From the NCBI GenBank assembly GCA_037178975.1, contig JASJZH010000005.1:310001-374000 (forward strand): a stretch of 64,000 nt of DNA. The letters are read 5' to 3'. Made by a program: the position numbers and the translations under genes. Under the pieces are notes generated by a model that saw nothing but the letters and a program-made list of their open reading frames with translations, ran no database searches and was not told the origin of the DNA. Of this stretch, positions 46,001 to 62,550 are shown in pieces. Numbering within the stretch: position 1 is the first letter of the stretch; each line of letters opens with the position of its first letter. The stretch is from Oscheius tipulae. Its lineage: Eukaryota; Nematoda; Chromadorea; Rhabditida; Rhabditidae.

Positions 46001-47756
46001 ATGTGCCCTTATCAAAAGACAAATCATTGGGTGATTTGAATGCACTAACGGTACATGGGATTATATGATCCTTTGAAGAAACAGAGAGATAGGGTGACAG
46101 AGAGACAAAGAGACAGAGTGACAGAGATTTCTGATTATTTAAGTCCTGTTTATTGGATTTTGTATGCTTGAACACGCGCACTTTAATTTTGAAGACATGC
46201 ATCCATTCAAGGGAATGAAAACACTATGCTGATCACTGTTGTTGTCAAAAAAAGTGAACATTTTGCTCATGAGATACTCAAGTTATCAAATTGTTATCAA
46301 ATTCGAGCTAACATCAAAATCCATGAAGCGGAAGACATTTGGAACCGGAGATCACTTAAAACTACAAGAAGGTAAAATACAACTGGGGGAGGGCAGCTAA
46401 TTGACTACAATCTTGGGAGATGAATATAGTAAGTGAGATCCAAGATCAGAAGTGCACTTGCAGACATGGAAATCAGAAAGTGTCCGGTTACAATTCTTGG
46501 AGAAGAGCTGAAGCTCCGTGCCTGGAGCAATGTTCGACGATAGACAGAGATAGAGAGACAGGGCCACTTATCTATTCCCCCTTATAAACAGGCTCATTAG
46601 TTTCTCAAGGAAACTACCCGTATGATTGACTTGTTTTCTCAGCTCACATCAATTGGGTCTTGATTCATTTTTTGCCCCATGACTTCCCGGAAAGAAGTGG
46701 GTGTAATTGGTTGGAGTGATGGACGAGAAACCAGTCAAGTCATCCTTGTCAAGAAGTGATTTTTGTCCACAACTTTTAGATTGTGATTGGAAGGAAGAGG
46801 AAGAGCCAAACTTCACGCAAGGGACTACAAATAGGGCTGCTGGATGCCTAATATTAGGGCTGGAGAGAGAGAAAGAGTGTTCTCACTCTGTCTCCAAGGT
46901 GGACAAAACTTTTGCGGAAGTTTTCCGCCGAAGTGGAAATCAGATTAGAAAACTCCGTTCTCTGCTAGAAAACGGAACATGAATTGGAGTTCTACGGGAC
47001 CGTGAAATTGAGGACAAAAGAGGTCAAAAAGTTTTTTTCAGATGTTTGAAAACTTGTCTGAATATGGGTCCTACCAGCGTTTTCAATTCCAAAACAGGTT
47101 AGAAAGTCTTCCTTACTTCGCAGTGATGAGTTCCCTTACCCCCGCTTTGATGACCAAACAAATGAGCTCGCTCCCACTCCAAGGGATTAACTTCCAGCTT
47201 CCAGTGTTTACGTAAACGTCAACAGAGTTCATCAACTCTGGATGGAGAGACAGGGGACAGGGAAGTTGTCTTTCCACAAAGGAGAGGGAGAGACAGAAAG
47301 TGAGAGGGCGGTGGTTCAGATGTCTGCTGCAGTTGACGGAAGTATTCCAGAGCTCTGTGTTTGAAAGGAGGAGGGGAAAGGACCGAAAAGCCTTGAAAGC
47401 TCTATTACAGGATGAAGAGTAAGGATGTGAGAGACTGGATTTCGGATGCACTTGGGACGGAAGAAAGAGAAAGATCTCTCTGCCTTTTTGTCTCTTCGAG
47501 CTCCGGACAAGCTTCGAATTTGAACCGAATGAACTAAGCACTAATTCACGAGCAGATAATTATGTTCTAGAAGGACGACTACAATTCTGTTCGTTCCATC
47601 CGAAGTTCGACCAAAATTCATTGCCGAAATGGCAGTCTTTCAACATAAGACAATCTGCTACTCAGCTGAATGTGTCAAATTTAGTAGGGCAAGTTCAATC
47701 CCATTAAAGAAGAGGTGTTAAAGAACAAAAGTTAGAGTATACAGTTTCCATTTTAT
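43008..47756. other. Intergenic region, no gene supported
   Basis: Largely unique sequence with few microsatellites. The longest frames (45312-45653 and 47113-47541, minus; 46707-46982, plus) lack family motifs. An exon-like piece (VDVYVNTGSWKLIPW, then a GTAAGG donor at about 47116) is the most protein-like, but nothing joins to it. Confidence 0.45.
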
Positions 47757-47965
47757 AGGTTGGTCGATGAGACAATCCCCCATATATATAGGGCGCTGCT
47801 CCCGGCCTCAATTAATCGTACCAGCGGTACCCTCAGACCATGATCGTTGTAGAACGAGTTTACCGAAGTAGCTTCAAGAGTGGTTTAGGGACAAATACTG
47901 CTTTTTGCGAGGAAATAGGGCTCTGGCTGGGGCCCTATTTTCTGCGAACGTTTTGAAAACACCTT
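47757..47965 (+). repeat. TATA-bearing dispersed repeat, copy C (5'-truncated)
   Basis: Starts near the TATA (CATATATATAGGGCGC at about 47781) and keeps GTACCAGCGGTACCCTCAGA, the core CATGATCGTTGTAGAACG, ACGAGTTTACCGAAGTAGC and ACAAATACTGCTTTTTGCG. The hairpin part is missing. Confidence 0.68.
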
Positions 47966-49085
47966 TTTCGGTAATTCTACAATATGAAGGTTTAGCCCCT
48001 TCATAGAATTGAAACGGATCTTCTTAAAAAGATTGTCTGGCTACGACACACTTTGGCGCGAATCTACCTTATTTCCCCCATTCAGACGATTTTAATTCTA
48101 AAGCTTCAAGAAAACAGAGTTTCTGCCATTTTTGTCGACGTTTGTAGCTCTTAATGTGTTAAAACACTACTTCATAATCATGTGGACATATTACATACAA
48201 GAAAAAAGAGTATAAAATTAGGCTGTATAAATGCGAGTAACGCTTCGAAATATCATAAATAAGCTATTTCTGACCATTTCTTCCCTTTTTGATTTGGTCT
48301 ATTTCATTTTATCACGCTCATTGTAATAAGCAGCATACGAGAGCTAAAAGCCTACAGCAAAACGTAAAAATAACGAGTTTATCAACTTTTTTGGCGTTCC
48401 CGCCAAATTTTTTGAACTGTGCGCACCAACTTTGGGCGCTTGGGCGCAATAGTGAGACACTCGCTTTATAAAGGGTTTGAGGTTTTTGTTTGGTATGAGA
48501 GGCAGAGCAACAGAGAGCCTTGCAGGAAATAAGACCAACAACCAGCCAAGAACCCAATTCCTCTGGAAGAGGGAGGAGGATTACCAGTAATTGAGCCACG
48601 TTGCTCTGCAAGCAGAACACCTAAAACGTCAGAAAGCTCTGGTAACTGGAACCGGAATGATCACTGGTAGAGAGAGAGAGAGAGAGAGAGATGGGTTAAT
48701 TGGTGCCGGGAGTATCTGCAAATGTCATCTCCCTTTCCGGCTCGGCGACTACGAAAAGAGAAGCTGGACTCTACTCAAGCTCTCTCCAGTTCCTAAAGTT
48801 CGCTTCCAGCCTATTTTGGGTATGTATGCTCGTCAAATTGGGTCTCTGGAACAAAGAAGGAAAGGTTGCAGTGGCCGCAGCTCGATTAGGAGATCAAGTG
48901 ACATTTCCTTCCTTTCAGAGTGGACTGAACTTTGCAGAAGTGCAAAGGGCTCCTTGATGCAAACAATTTTTTGATTACTGAACGGTAAATGACAGTTAGT
49001 AGAGCTCACGCCCTCTAGTTGCGGTTCTGAGACTTCGGACAGGTCTCGGAGTCTCTCTGACCCGCTCACCCAATCATCCCCTGAT

Positions 49086-49810
49086 TTACCGCGTCAGTCC
49101 GCGAACTGGATGACGTAGATCCAGGTAGCACATGTGTTCTTCTCTCTCTGCAAATCGTTCCCTGATAAATGAGTCAAGGCGGTCGCTGTCGTCGTTCTTC
49201 TTGATCAATCGCACTGTCCTGACACTGCTTTTTTCGTCTCGTCTTGGGAACGCGGCTGTGGTTGTCATGCTTGTCAATCGGTCAGAGAGTAGTCGGAGTC
49301 AACTGGGAACTGAACTGAGAGACGTAGGAGACAGAGAGGCAGAAAAACAGAGACGGAGACAGAGAGACAGAAAGACGGAGAGACAGAGGGACAGAGGGCC
49401 GGAGAGACAGAGATCTAATGGTTCCGACTACTTCTGACGACTATTCTTGACTCTCTCTTTCGCTCTCGACTCGAGATCGGCTAGCAGGTGACAAGAATCG
49501 ATCGGATCACTCTCTGAGGCAGAGAGAGGGATCTACTCTGTCTCTCTCTCTCGTCCTCTCTGAACTTCCTCTTTTTTCCCATCCGACAGCTCGATAAGAT
49601 CTCCAGAACGCATGTAGTCGAGAATTAATCGACTGATCCGAGTTAAACCAACCCTTCTATCTCTCTGTCTCTCCCTCATCCGATCTTTTTTGTTTGCTTG
49701 AGCCACTTGGGCAGGGAAGCAGCAGCCTTTTCGTATTTGAGAGCATCCACAACCAACTACCTGCATTGTTCTTAGCAGTTTTTCTATGATTCTCATTTCC
49801 CCTCCCCACA
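49086..49810 (-). CDS. Weak candidate exons, possible BTB/T1-like fragment
   Basis: Two minus-strand pieces look protein-like rather than microsatellite. At about 49660-49550 the frame reads RISRLILDYMRSGDLIELSDG, which resembles the F..(V/I)LDY.R.G.L stretch of BTB/T1 tetramerisation domains. At 49277-49086 the frame reads SSVRTVRLIKKNDDSDRLDS and ends CYLDLRHPVRGLTR before a stop. A third short piece near 49780 reads MRIIEKLLRTMQ before a GTAG. I could not join them with good splice sites and did not find the N-terminal half of a T1 domain, so this may be a relic or chance. Confidence 0.22.
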
Positions 49811-50714
49811 TTTCAAACCCATTGGGTCTTCAGATGGGTTACAACCAGAATCTAGTGTGACTCAATTGTCTCTCGACCCATTTAATGATCTGAAAATGTG
49901 GGTCATTGATTACACATACCCTCTCTCTCTCATCTGAACTCTTTCACCAGTAGTTTCTCTCCTTTGAACCCCGGATACCCAGGAAAACTGACGGTTATTT
50001 ACACGGAACATACTTTCCTCTAGGCACTAATTGCAGTTACAAATATCTAAAAGAAACTTTTATTGATGTATCTCAGCAATTAGAAGAAGCTGGACAGTTG
50101 GAAACAACCAATAATTACAAGTGCTTTTATTGAACTGTGGCTAATGGATAGTGCTTTCCGTTGCAGCACACAAGAACCAAACTGTCCTGCTGTTCCTGAA
50201 TGATCTGGTTGAAAATGATCAGGAGATTTTTTTGGAGTTCTGTCTAGTTTTTCTGTTTCTCACTGTGAGAACAATAAGCCATGAAGAAAAGTCAAGTATC
50301 CTTGGATTGCAGAACAGTTTTTTGGATTTGGATAAAGATACTGAATAGATGATTTGAGGACAGTATGAGTCAAAAAGATGTCTCATCTCTGTCCCTTTTC
50401 CTTCACTCAATTAATAATATTGCAGAGAGACATATGGACAGGGAGACAGACAGTATCTTTCCAAAAAGACAGAGTCAGATAGACAGGACTCTCACTTTGA
50501 CTGTTCAGTTCTGTTCCTTGTTCAAACTATGACTCTCGCTCTGTCTCTCCGTCACGGAACAATATCTCTTTATTAGTAAATTAGATACTTTGGTTTAGAC
50601 ACTATTCAATGACTAATAGACTGTTGACTCTATAGAGACTTTTGGTTACTTTGGATCTGGCAGAGAACTCTTGACTCAGTTCTCTCTGACTCTGTCGCTC
50701 TCTGACTCTCCGTT

Positions 50715-50763
<49 letters not shown>

Positions 50764-50876
50764 CTGTCATAGGAAAAGAGAGTTACTTCCAGTCTCTGTT
50801 CCTCTTTCTTAGGTATGAGTCAACCTGAAGAACACATTTCTTTCTTGAGCTGTCCTAGACTGACCCTCCAATTCTA

Positions 50877-51167
50877 TTGCCTTGTCTCTTACTCTCTGTT
50901 GCTATCTTTGCCTCTGTGAGGGTAGATTTGACTCAATGTGACCCCAAAGTTCACTCTCCTCTCCAAAAATTCGATAATTTGCCCTCTGCCTGTCTCTCGC
51001 TCACTGCCCGCGACCGGGTTGTGTTAGAAAGTGTGACCAGTCTACAAAAACAACTCTCCCGAATCAGTTCGTATATTGTGATCGTTGCTTTTCTCGTCAT
51101 GCTCCCTCTCTGTCTCTCTCCCCTCCGGGTTTACAACATGAAAGAGACACACAGGCGGCTGAGATGA
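50877..51167 (+). CDS. Weak candidate small membrane protein
   Basis: An open frame ends in LESVTSLQKQLSRISSYIVI, one hydrophobic segment (VIVAFLVMLPLCLSPL) and a basic tail (KETHRRLR). A polyadenylation-like AATAAA follows at about 51271. The start is unclear (the frame opens at a TTG; an ATG in another frame at 50815 would need splicing). No family recognised; the upstream half is CT-rich and may not be coding. Confidence 0.25.
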   Translation: MPCLLLSVAIFASVRVDLTQCDPKVHSPLQKFDNLPSACLSLTARDRVVLESVTSLQKQLSRISSYIVIVAFLVMLPLCLSPLRVYNMKETHRRLR

Positions 51168-52696
51168 AAACGAGCTGAGGTATTACGGGCTGCTTTTGGA
51201 TTATAAGGAGTGAGAGAGAGAGATACTTTTGTGTCCAGTGGATTTGTGACGCGGACAGTGACATTTGTGGAATAAATCTGATTCAGAAAAGATAACATCT
51301 ACTCTCTTTGGCTCTCTCTGAAATCTGGACCTCTTGACTCATACCTAGTCTCGAAGGACAGTACGCTTGGCCCATACTCTCAGGTTTAAAAGACTGTTTG
51401 ACTCTCTCTATAACCTGAACATTTACCCAATGACGGTCTATTGTCTCCTACTCTTTCCTAACTCTCTGGTTTCCTAACTCTCCTCCCGCTCGCCCTATGC
51501 GGTTGACTACTTGACTCACTGTGTCTCGTCATGACTCTCTCAAAGGAACTTGAACCTGTACCCAATGACAGTCTTTTGACCCAAACTCTTTCCTAATCTC
51601 GTTGTCTCTCAGAGACAGTGGTCTGCGATTGTCCTATACCACTGTCTCTGGACTCCCTTTGGCATCAGAGTCTGATACTGTGATCGTCTTTTGACCTATA
51701 CTTTTCACTCGCTCTAACAACAGTACGGTCCGCTTGACCCATACTACTATCTACTTGACTCTCTAAATCATAAATCTCTGGAGCAAGGACAGTTTTTTGA
51801 CAGTACTACCATCTTGACTTATACTCTCTTCACGTAATCCAAGCTGGATCAAACCAGACATTCTCTGAACTGTCTTTTGACTCATACTCATAGACTCTTA
51901 ACTGATTTTTCTGTCCTTTCCACAAGCTTCCCAAATCCTGTCCCTCATTTTTTGGGCTATTGGCCTACTCTTTCCGGCTCATTTAATTATGATAATGGCG
52001 AGAAGTTGACATCAGGGTGCCTGGGCTCATTTTATGATCCAATACATTTCTAATGAAGGGCACTAATGCCCTCTCCCGCTCCAGACCAAAAGTTTTTTCG
52101 GAACTTTTTGGTTGTTCCTCACATCAGAGTCAATTAGTCGAAAGGTAGGGGGTGTCTCATCCAGTTTGTCTCGTTGAGTCTCGGAAAGAAATCCGATTAG
52201 TGTCCGACAAAAACTGTCACTTGTTTATCATTTTAATGTTCGCGTGTTCCTCTCTGTCTCTTTATCTCACTCCGTCCTTCTCTCTCTCTTCTTTTTTTTA
52301 AAATAAGCTCCTACTTACCCCATCATTAGAGTGTGAGTCGCTCATTGAGAGCTAAAGACCTTTATAAAGCTACCAGAGCTATTGAGGAGGTCATCCTATT
52401 TTCAAGTCTACCGACGCCTAAACCGCAAAATCCATCATTTCCTCGGGCTGTCATCTGTCTCCACCATCATATCTTATGTCACTAGGCTGGCCAGAGAGGA
52501 GGGCCGGCTAATCGTAGGAGAAAAGTTTAAAGCACGTGTGTTTATGTAATGGTCCAACACGTGCGTGGTTTCATTATGCAGCTCCATCCGGCTCATCTGG
52601 GTTTTAGTTGAGCTTGTCCAATCCTCTCATTTTTTTCAATAGAGTACTGACAGTGACAGAACCGGATTGGTGTTTTTTAAAAACTAGCTGCGATTT

Positions 52697-52768
52697 GTTC
52701 CCGATGGCTTAATGGTTAGAATTTTGGTCTGCTATTCAAAGGTCCCTGGTTCGACTCCCGGCTTCGAC
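52697..52768 (+). pseudogene. tRNA-like sequence
   Basis: It has a good A-box (TGGCTTAATGGTTAGA) and B-box (GGTTCGACTCC). The T stem CCTGG/CCCGG has one mismatch. The anticodon region TTTGG-TCTGCTAT-TCAAA forms a stem with an 8-base loop containing GCT. The acceptor ends do not pair, so this is a relic or a tRNA-derived repeat rather than a working tRNA. Confidence 0.4.
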
Positions 52769-53141
52769 TTTCCTTTTTTCTCTTACGAAATTTAAGTTTG
52801 GAGGGGTCTGAACATCAAATCTGAACCACCCTGTTCTGTATTGACCTACTCTCTTGACTTTGATCATCGGGATAGAGAGAAAGAGACTATTTACCCTGAG
52901 AACATGTGTCTTTCGGCCGAGTTTATGACCTCAAAGCGGGTCGCTTTTTCTCTCTCTGTCAAGATCTCTGTAACTCAAGACCCGTATTACAGAAAAGAGA
53001 AGAGAGAGAGGGACAGAGGTCGACAGAGAAAGAACGCGGACACCCACACGGACCCGAATCTGTTTGATCTACTCTGTCGCGTCAACAGATCTCTGGGAGG
53101 AAATGAAGTGAACCCGATCTCTAGAACTACTTTTTCAAGAA

Positions 53142-56948
<3,807 letters not shown>

Positions 56949-57285
56949 CCCTCTTTCTCCTCTTCCTATTTCCTTAGCTGATCTCCACCTCTCCTCCTCC
57001 TCGATAACGACGGGAAGCTTTTCTGACTTCCCGCCAACTTTTACCAATACATTCCACACGGGACCTTCTTGCCTTGAAACTATGTCTTCTCTCTCCCTCT
57101 CTCACGGCCCAATCTTAGGTGCATCTGTGACCAAAAACTGTATATAGCATAAAAAGAATTTATTACCACGTATATTTCTTACACACTTTTTTTGCTACAG
57201 AACCTATGTAATTTGACAACTGGGAACCTTTGACACAGAGTTAAGTTTTGTGGGAATGTGTGGATGGGACAGGAGGGGGCTTTGT
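56949..57285. other. 3' flanks of convergent ace-1 and carbonic anhydrase
   Basis: An AT-rich tail (around 57140-57170) suits the 3' ends of both genes; no further gene is seen. Confidence 0.5.
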
Positions 57286-58378
57286 CTATTTGGCGACGTA
57301 GTGGTACACAGTACGGTCGTTGATCTGCTGGACGGGACGGAAGTTGCGCTGGATTGGCTTGCAGTGGTGATCTTCGACCTTGCGGAAGAGTTCGAGCTGA
57401 AAATGAGTTATTTGAGAGAGACAGAGTGACAGAGAGACTGAGAGAAAAAAAGACCCACCTGTTCATGAGTTACTCCCACAGGTTCAGTGAAAATTGTCCA
57501 TGTGACAATTTCCGAGCACGGTGGGGTAGTCAAGCTTCCATTGTAGCGCCAGAACGATCTCAGATTCTTTGGCAACTTTTCGTTCAAGGTCACATTCGTG
57601 ATTTGAGTAGTCGCGCTCGGATTCTTGAGTTTTTCCAAGACGGCTTGTTCGTCAGACAAGGCAAGTCCCTCCTTGTCCAGCTTCAAGAAGACACCGATTA
57701 CGGCCAACTTCGAAGGGTCCTCTGTTCCCTGATGAACCAGATGGAGCTCGGCAGCGTACTGTAGACCTCCGATGGTGTGCTCGGATCCCTCATTGTCGTG
57801 TCCTCCCCAATGGAAGTGGTACTGGATGAGTCGGTAGACCTGATCCAGACCACCACCATAGATTTCTGGGTGTTCGGAGCGAGTTTCGGGGATTACTTGG
57901 ACTGAAAATAAAGTTTCAGTTTGGTCTCTCTGCCTCTCGGTATTTCTGTCTCTCTGTTTTGCCGTGTTCCCCTGGTAGCAGCTGCCATAAATGAGCAGAT
58001 TCTCTGATAAGCCCACCCGGACCGAAAGCATGTCTCTTCCTGTCCGTTTCGAGAAGGTTCTAACTACATGAGTCGGCGATTTTATCAAACGCATTGTTTG
58101 AACTTGAAGTGAGTCAAAGAGACAGCTTTTTGGCAAACAGACTCACCGGAATGACCATTATTGACGATCTCTCCCTGAAGAGGACGCTCGTAGTTGACGA
58201 ACTTGATGCCGTCCACAGTATCCATACGAGAGACAGAACTCAGATCAATGTCAATTGGGGACTGATGATCTCCGGTAGGCCATTTGCAGGGTCCGTTCTC
58301 GTCGTCGTCACAGTAGCTCCAGTGTCCTGGAAAGGTAAAAGTCTCTCTGTCTCTGTCTCTCCTGGACTCACCAGTCAT
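57286..58378 (-). CDS. cah-3: Alpha-carbonic anhydrase, cytosolic
   Basis: Interconverts CO2 and bicarbonate. Four exons: 58378-58372 (only 7 bases), 58326-58147, 57901-57459, 57396-57286; total 246 residues. The mature start MTGHWSYC has no signal peptide, so it is cytosolic. Zinc ligands are the two histidines of HFHWG and the histidine in ELHLVH; the Thr-Glu gate network lies around EHTIGGL and ELHLVHQGTE; the C-terminal signature SLTTPPCSEIVTWTIF is intact. The TTCTTTCAG upstream of the ATG suggests a trans-splice site. It is convergent with ace-1, with 337 bp between the stops. The cah-3 name rests on length and N-terminus recalled from the C. elegans family; the family itself is certain, the orthologue number is not. 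Confidence 0.92.
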
Positions 58379-61300
58379 GCTGCCAGTCGAGGAGTTGCCT
58401 GCTGCCTGAAAGAACTCTTATCAGCTCTCGTTTATGATTCAAGCCCAGAAAAAGAGAGAGAGAGAGAGAGAGACAGCACGCGAGAAAAGGAAATGAGGCA
58501 ATTCTGCTCTTGCGCGCTGGAGAAGTGAAGTCAATCAGAGAGCACACGTCAAAAAATGTTGAAATGACATAAATTAGATCATCACTACGACAATGTGCGA
58601 AGCCAGGAAGGGAAGAAAAAGAAGGATTAGATTAGGATTTGGAGTTTTGCAAGGGTGAGGGTGTCACACTCTGTCTCTCTGACTCTTCGTCTCTCTGTCT
58701 CTTTGTCTCTCCGTCTTTTTGTCTCTCTGTTTCTGTCTCTTTGTCTCTCAGACAAAACTCAAACATTTTCACACAAAAGCGAATTGGAAGCAACATGTTG
58801 CAAAAGCTCCGCCGTCACACACGTACTCAATTCTCTCTGTCTCTCGTGATCCCCTCAGGGAGCTCGGATCCTCAAAGCTGCCCCCTCTACTGCCCCCGTT
58901 CCAAAAACCAATTGTGTTTACCAACTTGAATGTCGGGTTGAAATTGCGCTTCCGGGTTTGGATTCCTAAGGCAACTTGCTTAGAAGTTTTCCTATTTTAT
59001 GAACTAAAAATCGGAACAAAGCATAGGTTTTATCTAAAGGGATGTCTAAAAAAGGGTTGAAATGTTTTAAGATTCCCAATAAGCAGGAGGGCGAAGACAA
59101 GTCTTCCCGAGGCGGAGGACTAGAGCGCTTGGGCCTCGGGACGACGCGTGGGGGCTCAATAAAAACAGAGTGAAGGCGAGATGGAGGGCCAAAGTTTGAA
59201 AGAAGGAGGGGAAGAAGGTTTGCAGAGGGTGATGGGGAACAAATTGGTTTGGATTCGATGGGGAGGAGACTGAGAGACAGGACAGTTTGTTCTATCTCTC
59301 ACCAGTAGTCTACCCTGTTCCGTCCAGTTCAATATCTCTCTTGGTAGTCTACTTGACCGCAGTATCTATCTCTGTCTCTCTGTCTAGAAGCTTCTTTTGA
59401 CGTGCTTCGACAAGTCCTCGACGAGTACTCTGACAACTAGCAGTCTGAAAGCGACTCACTCTCCGACTTGCCTACACTCTAGAAGCCCCGTCTCTCTCTA
59501 GCCAATGGAATCCATCCTGGAAGCTCTACAGGACGACTAGAAGCTGTAGTCGCTAGGCACTTACTAGTTTCTTCAAAGGACCGTCTTCGAGAATACGGTC
59601 AAGAGTCAGTGAGGAGAAGCAGAGAGATATGGACAGCGGGCGCCCGGAAGAACAGTAAAAAATGAGCACCATTTGGAATAGTTTATGTCTATGAGACTAA
59701 TGACTAGAGTACTGGATTGTGAGAAAATGAAGAGAGACAGGAGCAGTCAAACAATCGGGCATCTAGAGGCTGGTAAGAGAATCTAGCTGCTATTGGAAGT
59801 CGTAACAAAAATGACAGAGACAAGCTACTTCTTAAGATCATGACAGTAAAAAAAACAGGAAACATAAAGCTCAGTACCCGTAAAGAGTTGTGAATAATCG
59901 TGAGGGAGAGATAGAGTGAAATGCAGGGTACGTGCTCGCCAAGGACAACAGTACTCTGAGAATTCGAGGATAGGAAACTAACGATGTTATTTTGACCACT
60001 TAAGCAGGGATTCAGGATGAGTCCGAACGAATTAGTCAGTACAGAACCGGAATCCACACACAAAGTTTAAAAAAAGAACTTCTGAAGAGAGAATCCAACG
60101 GTACAGGCTAAACAGAAGGGATAAGATAATAGGACAGAGAGAAAGTCATATTAACAGAGCCAGTTCGATTTCCTACCAATGAATAGGAAATTGAGACGGA
60201 TACAGATCTGATGACCATACTGAAAGAGTTGCAAAGGAAGACACGTGGTTGAGAGACACAGAGAGAGAGAGAGAGAGGGAGAGTCACTCGGGATTTCCGT
60301 TCCAATCAGGAAGACTCTAATTACTTTCTCCCACTCAGGAGAGACAGAGACAGGGACAGTGAGGGGGCGTGTCCCTGTCTCTTTAAAGGAAAGAAAACCC
60401 AAAGATCGAACTACAAAAGGTCAGATTCTCGATGATGATAGGGCGCCTAAAATTTCAAGTTCAACACGTGACCCATCAGGCTCCTTGGGCCAATTGCCAC
60501 AAACAGAGGCTGTCACTGAGGGTGATTTATTAGAGGGCTGTTTGCAAGACGAGAGCCTGTTCCCTGTCACTGTCTCTCTGTCTCATCTAATCTCTGCCAG
60601 CTCCATCCATTGAAAATGAGGAACGCCTCAAGGGGGACAGGAAGTAGGCCTAATTGACATTCATTGAACACAGAGAGACATGCTGAGAATGTTCTAGAAG
60701 GGAACCCTTTTTTATCGAAAAAGATTGAAAGCTTGTCGATGCGTGAAACGAGCCATTCACTGTCATGGCAGGTCGTTTTCTCGGGGAGAGCGGGAATGAT
60801 ACGGGGGCTGATCAATGTCATAGAGTGTGCACATCGGAAGGAAAAGACACAATGGACGATAAAATGTTCTGAACATCAACAGTATGTAAGGAGATGATGA
60901 TAATAAGAAAATAGAGACAGAGACAGCAGACCAGAAGAAACAGAGCACTCCGACTGAATTTTCAGATCCAAAACACCATTTTTCGGCCAACTTTCCAGAA
61001 CAGGTTGTCCATGCCAAAATCTACAACTTTGCAAAGCATCATTTTGCTCTAAAGTCGTTTCCTAGATCGGTGCAGAGCTATTTACCGTCTCACGCTAGTA
61101 CCATCTCGCGCCGGTCTATCCCCATATATACCGGGTACAGGGCCTCCAGCTTTCGGGCTCAATTGATCATACCGGTACTCTCAGACCATGATCGTTGTAG
61201 AAGAAGTTTACCAAAATAGCTTTGAGAGAGGCTCTAACTTTGTGTCGGGCTTGGGCCATTTTTTCTGCTAGTATATTAAGAACACGCTATTTTGTCGAGG

Positions 61301-62550
61301 AGAGACTGAAGATAAGAGAACCAGGAGTAACTCAAGTGTCAGTGACAATAACATAGACAGTGAGACAGTAGTCAGTCGCTCCCGGGAGTCACACGCCTCC
61401 TATATCCTCTTACCAAACCAGTTCTCCCCTCACAAATACCTAACTTCATATGCAGATCCTCACTTTGTCTCTCACTGCCTTCTCTGTTCAAAACTCTCTC
61501 TCCCCGACTTATGGCTTTGGTCTCTGCACGAAACGTCGGCCCGGCTCTGTTTGCATAATTTCTTTGCCTGGGAAATCAAAAGCGTGGGGAGCCTATTTCT
61601 TGGCAAAAAGTTTTGAAAAGTCAGAAAGTCAAATATGGTTGTTTGCAGCCTGACTGATTGAACATTGGGGGCAGTAAAAGTCTGCAAAAAGACCGATATT
61701 TATGGGCTATTCGTCACTGCTAATGAGTGCCATAAAGGTAGATGTTACGCCATGTCGTTGCTACTGACAGGGGGATGGGTTGTAAACTAATGGGAACAGG
61801 GACAAAGAGACAGAGACACAAAGAATGAGAGCATAGAACAAGAGTCGACCCTGCTCCCCCATCGTTAATTGAATAATAACGATCCCTAGATGGCGGCTGT
61901 CTCATTCATAAACGATTATGAGCGGAACAGAAGGCCTCCTGCCACGCACACATGGCGGGAGGATCTTCGATTTATCGTGGTGCTGATTCCGAAAAGTAAA
62001 CAAAGAGTAAGAGGAAAAGAATATGGCAGAGTGGAAAGCGGAGAGGATTTGGGGTCAAAGAGCCGAGGACGACGAGTGTTTTGCGAGGTCGGGTGATCTG
62101 TGAGCAGCATAGAAAAGAGGAGAGGGAGTAGGTAACGGGAAGGGCCAAGGAGAGCGAGAAAGAGAGACAGGCAGGCAGAGTCACTTCTACCGAGATAGTG
62201 TGAGATCTTGGCCACCATTATGCTCGGGGGTGTATGAAATGAGAACAGCTGTTTTTGATGAGGCCGGCAAAGATCTCCCTCTCGCTCTCCTGCAGCGAAA
62301 TGAGCGCGATATATAAATTTGAGCTGACAGCTTCCGAGTGTCAATAGAACCTGGACAAATAAAAGTCAGAATGTTGGTCAGTAAGCTCTGGTGTCACTGT
62401 CTCTCTGTCATTTCCTCTCTCTATCTTTCTGCTTCTCGCTGTCCATGAGTCTTTTCGTCTTCCTGTTTCTCTGTCTCTCTGTAACCCTGTATCTCTCTCC
62501 CTATCCTATCCCCACTTTTCCCTATCAGCTACAACGTATTCCCACTTTAT
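58379..62550. other. Intergenic region with repeats
   Basis: Contains CT/GA tracts and copy D of the TATA-bearing repeat. On the minus strand near 62312 a TATA-like TTTATATATCG precedes an ATG (MVAKISHYLGR, about 62219) and a short hydrophobic frame near 62100-61990, but no convincing gene model joins them. Confidence 0.45.
61011..61282 (+). repeat. TATA-bearing dispersed repeat, copy D
   Basis: One hairpin arm remains (AAATCTACAACTTTGCAAAGC), then CTCTAAAGTCGTTTCCTAGA, CCATATATACCGGG at about 61122, GGCCTCCAGCTTTCGGGCTC, the core CTCAGACCATGATCGTTG at about 61180, and a tail ending TTTTCTGCTAGTATATT. It is more diverged than copy B. Confidence 0.68.

Larger units (their letters stand above)
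47966..53141. other. Gene-poor region with two weak coding candidates
   Basis: Contains CT and GA tracts (for example a (TC)n run at about 50716-50760), a tRNA-like sequence at 52.7 kb, and two weak coding candidates listed separately. Otherwise nothing recognised. Confidence 0.45.

Noticed and set aside
47113-47541. Minus-strand frame of 142 codons
   Set aside because: Only the last 40 residues are protein-like and no second exon could be joined to them.
61972-62344. Small minus-strand gene behind a TATA-like box
   Set aside because: TATA and ATG are present, but the downstream hydrophobic frame needs an unsupported splice and the middle is CT-rich.
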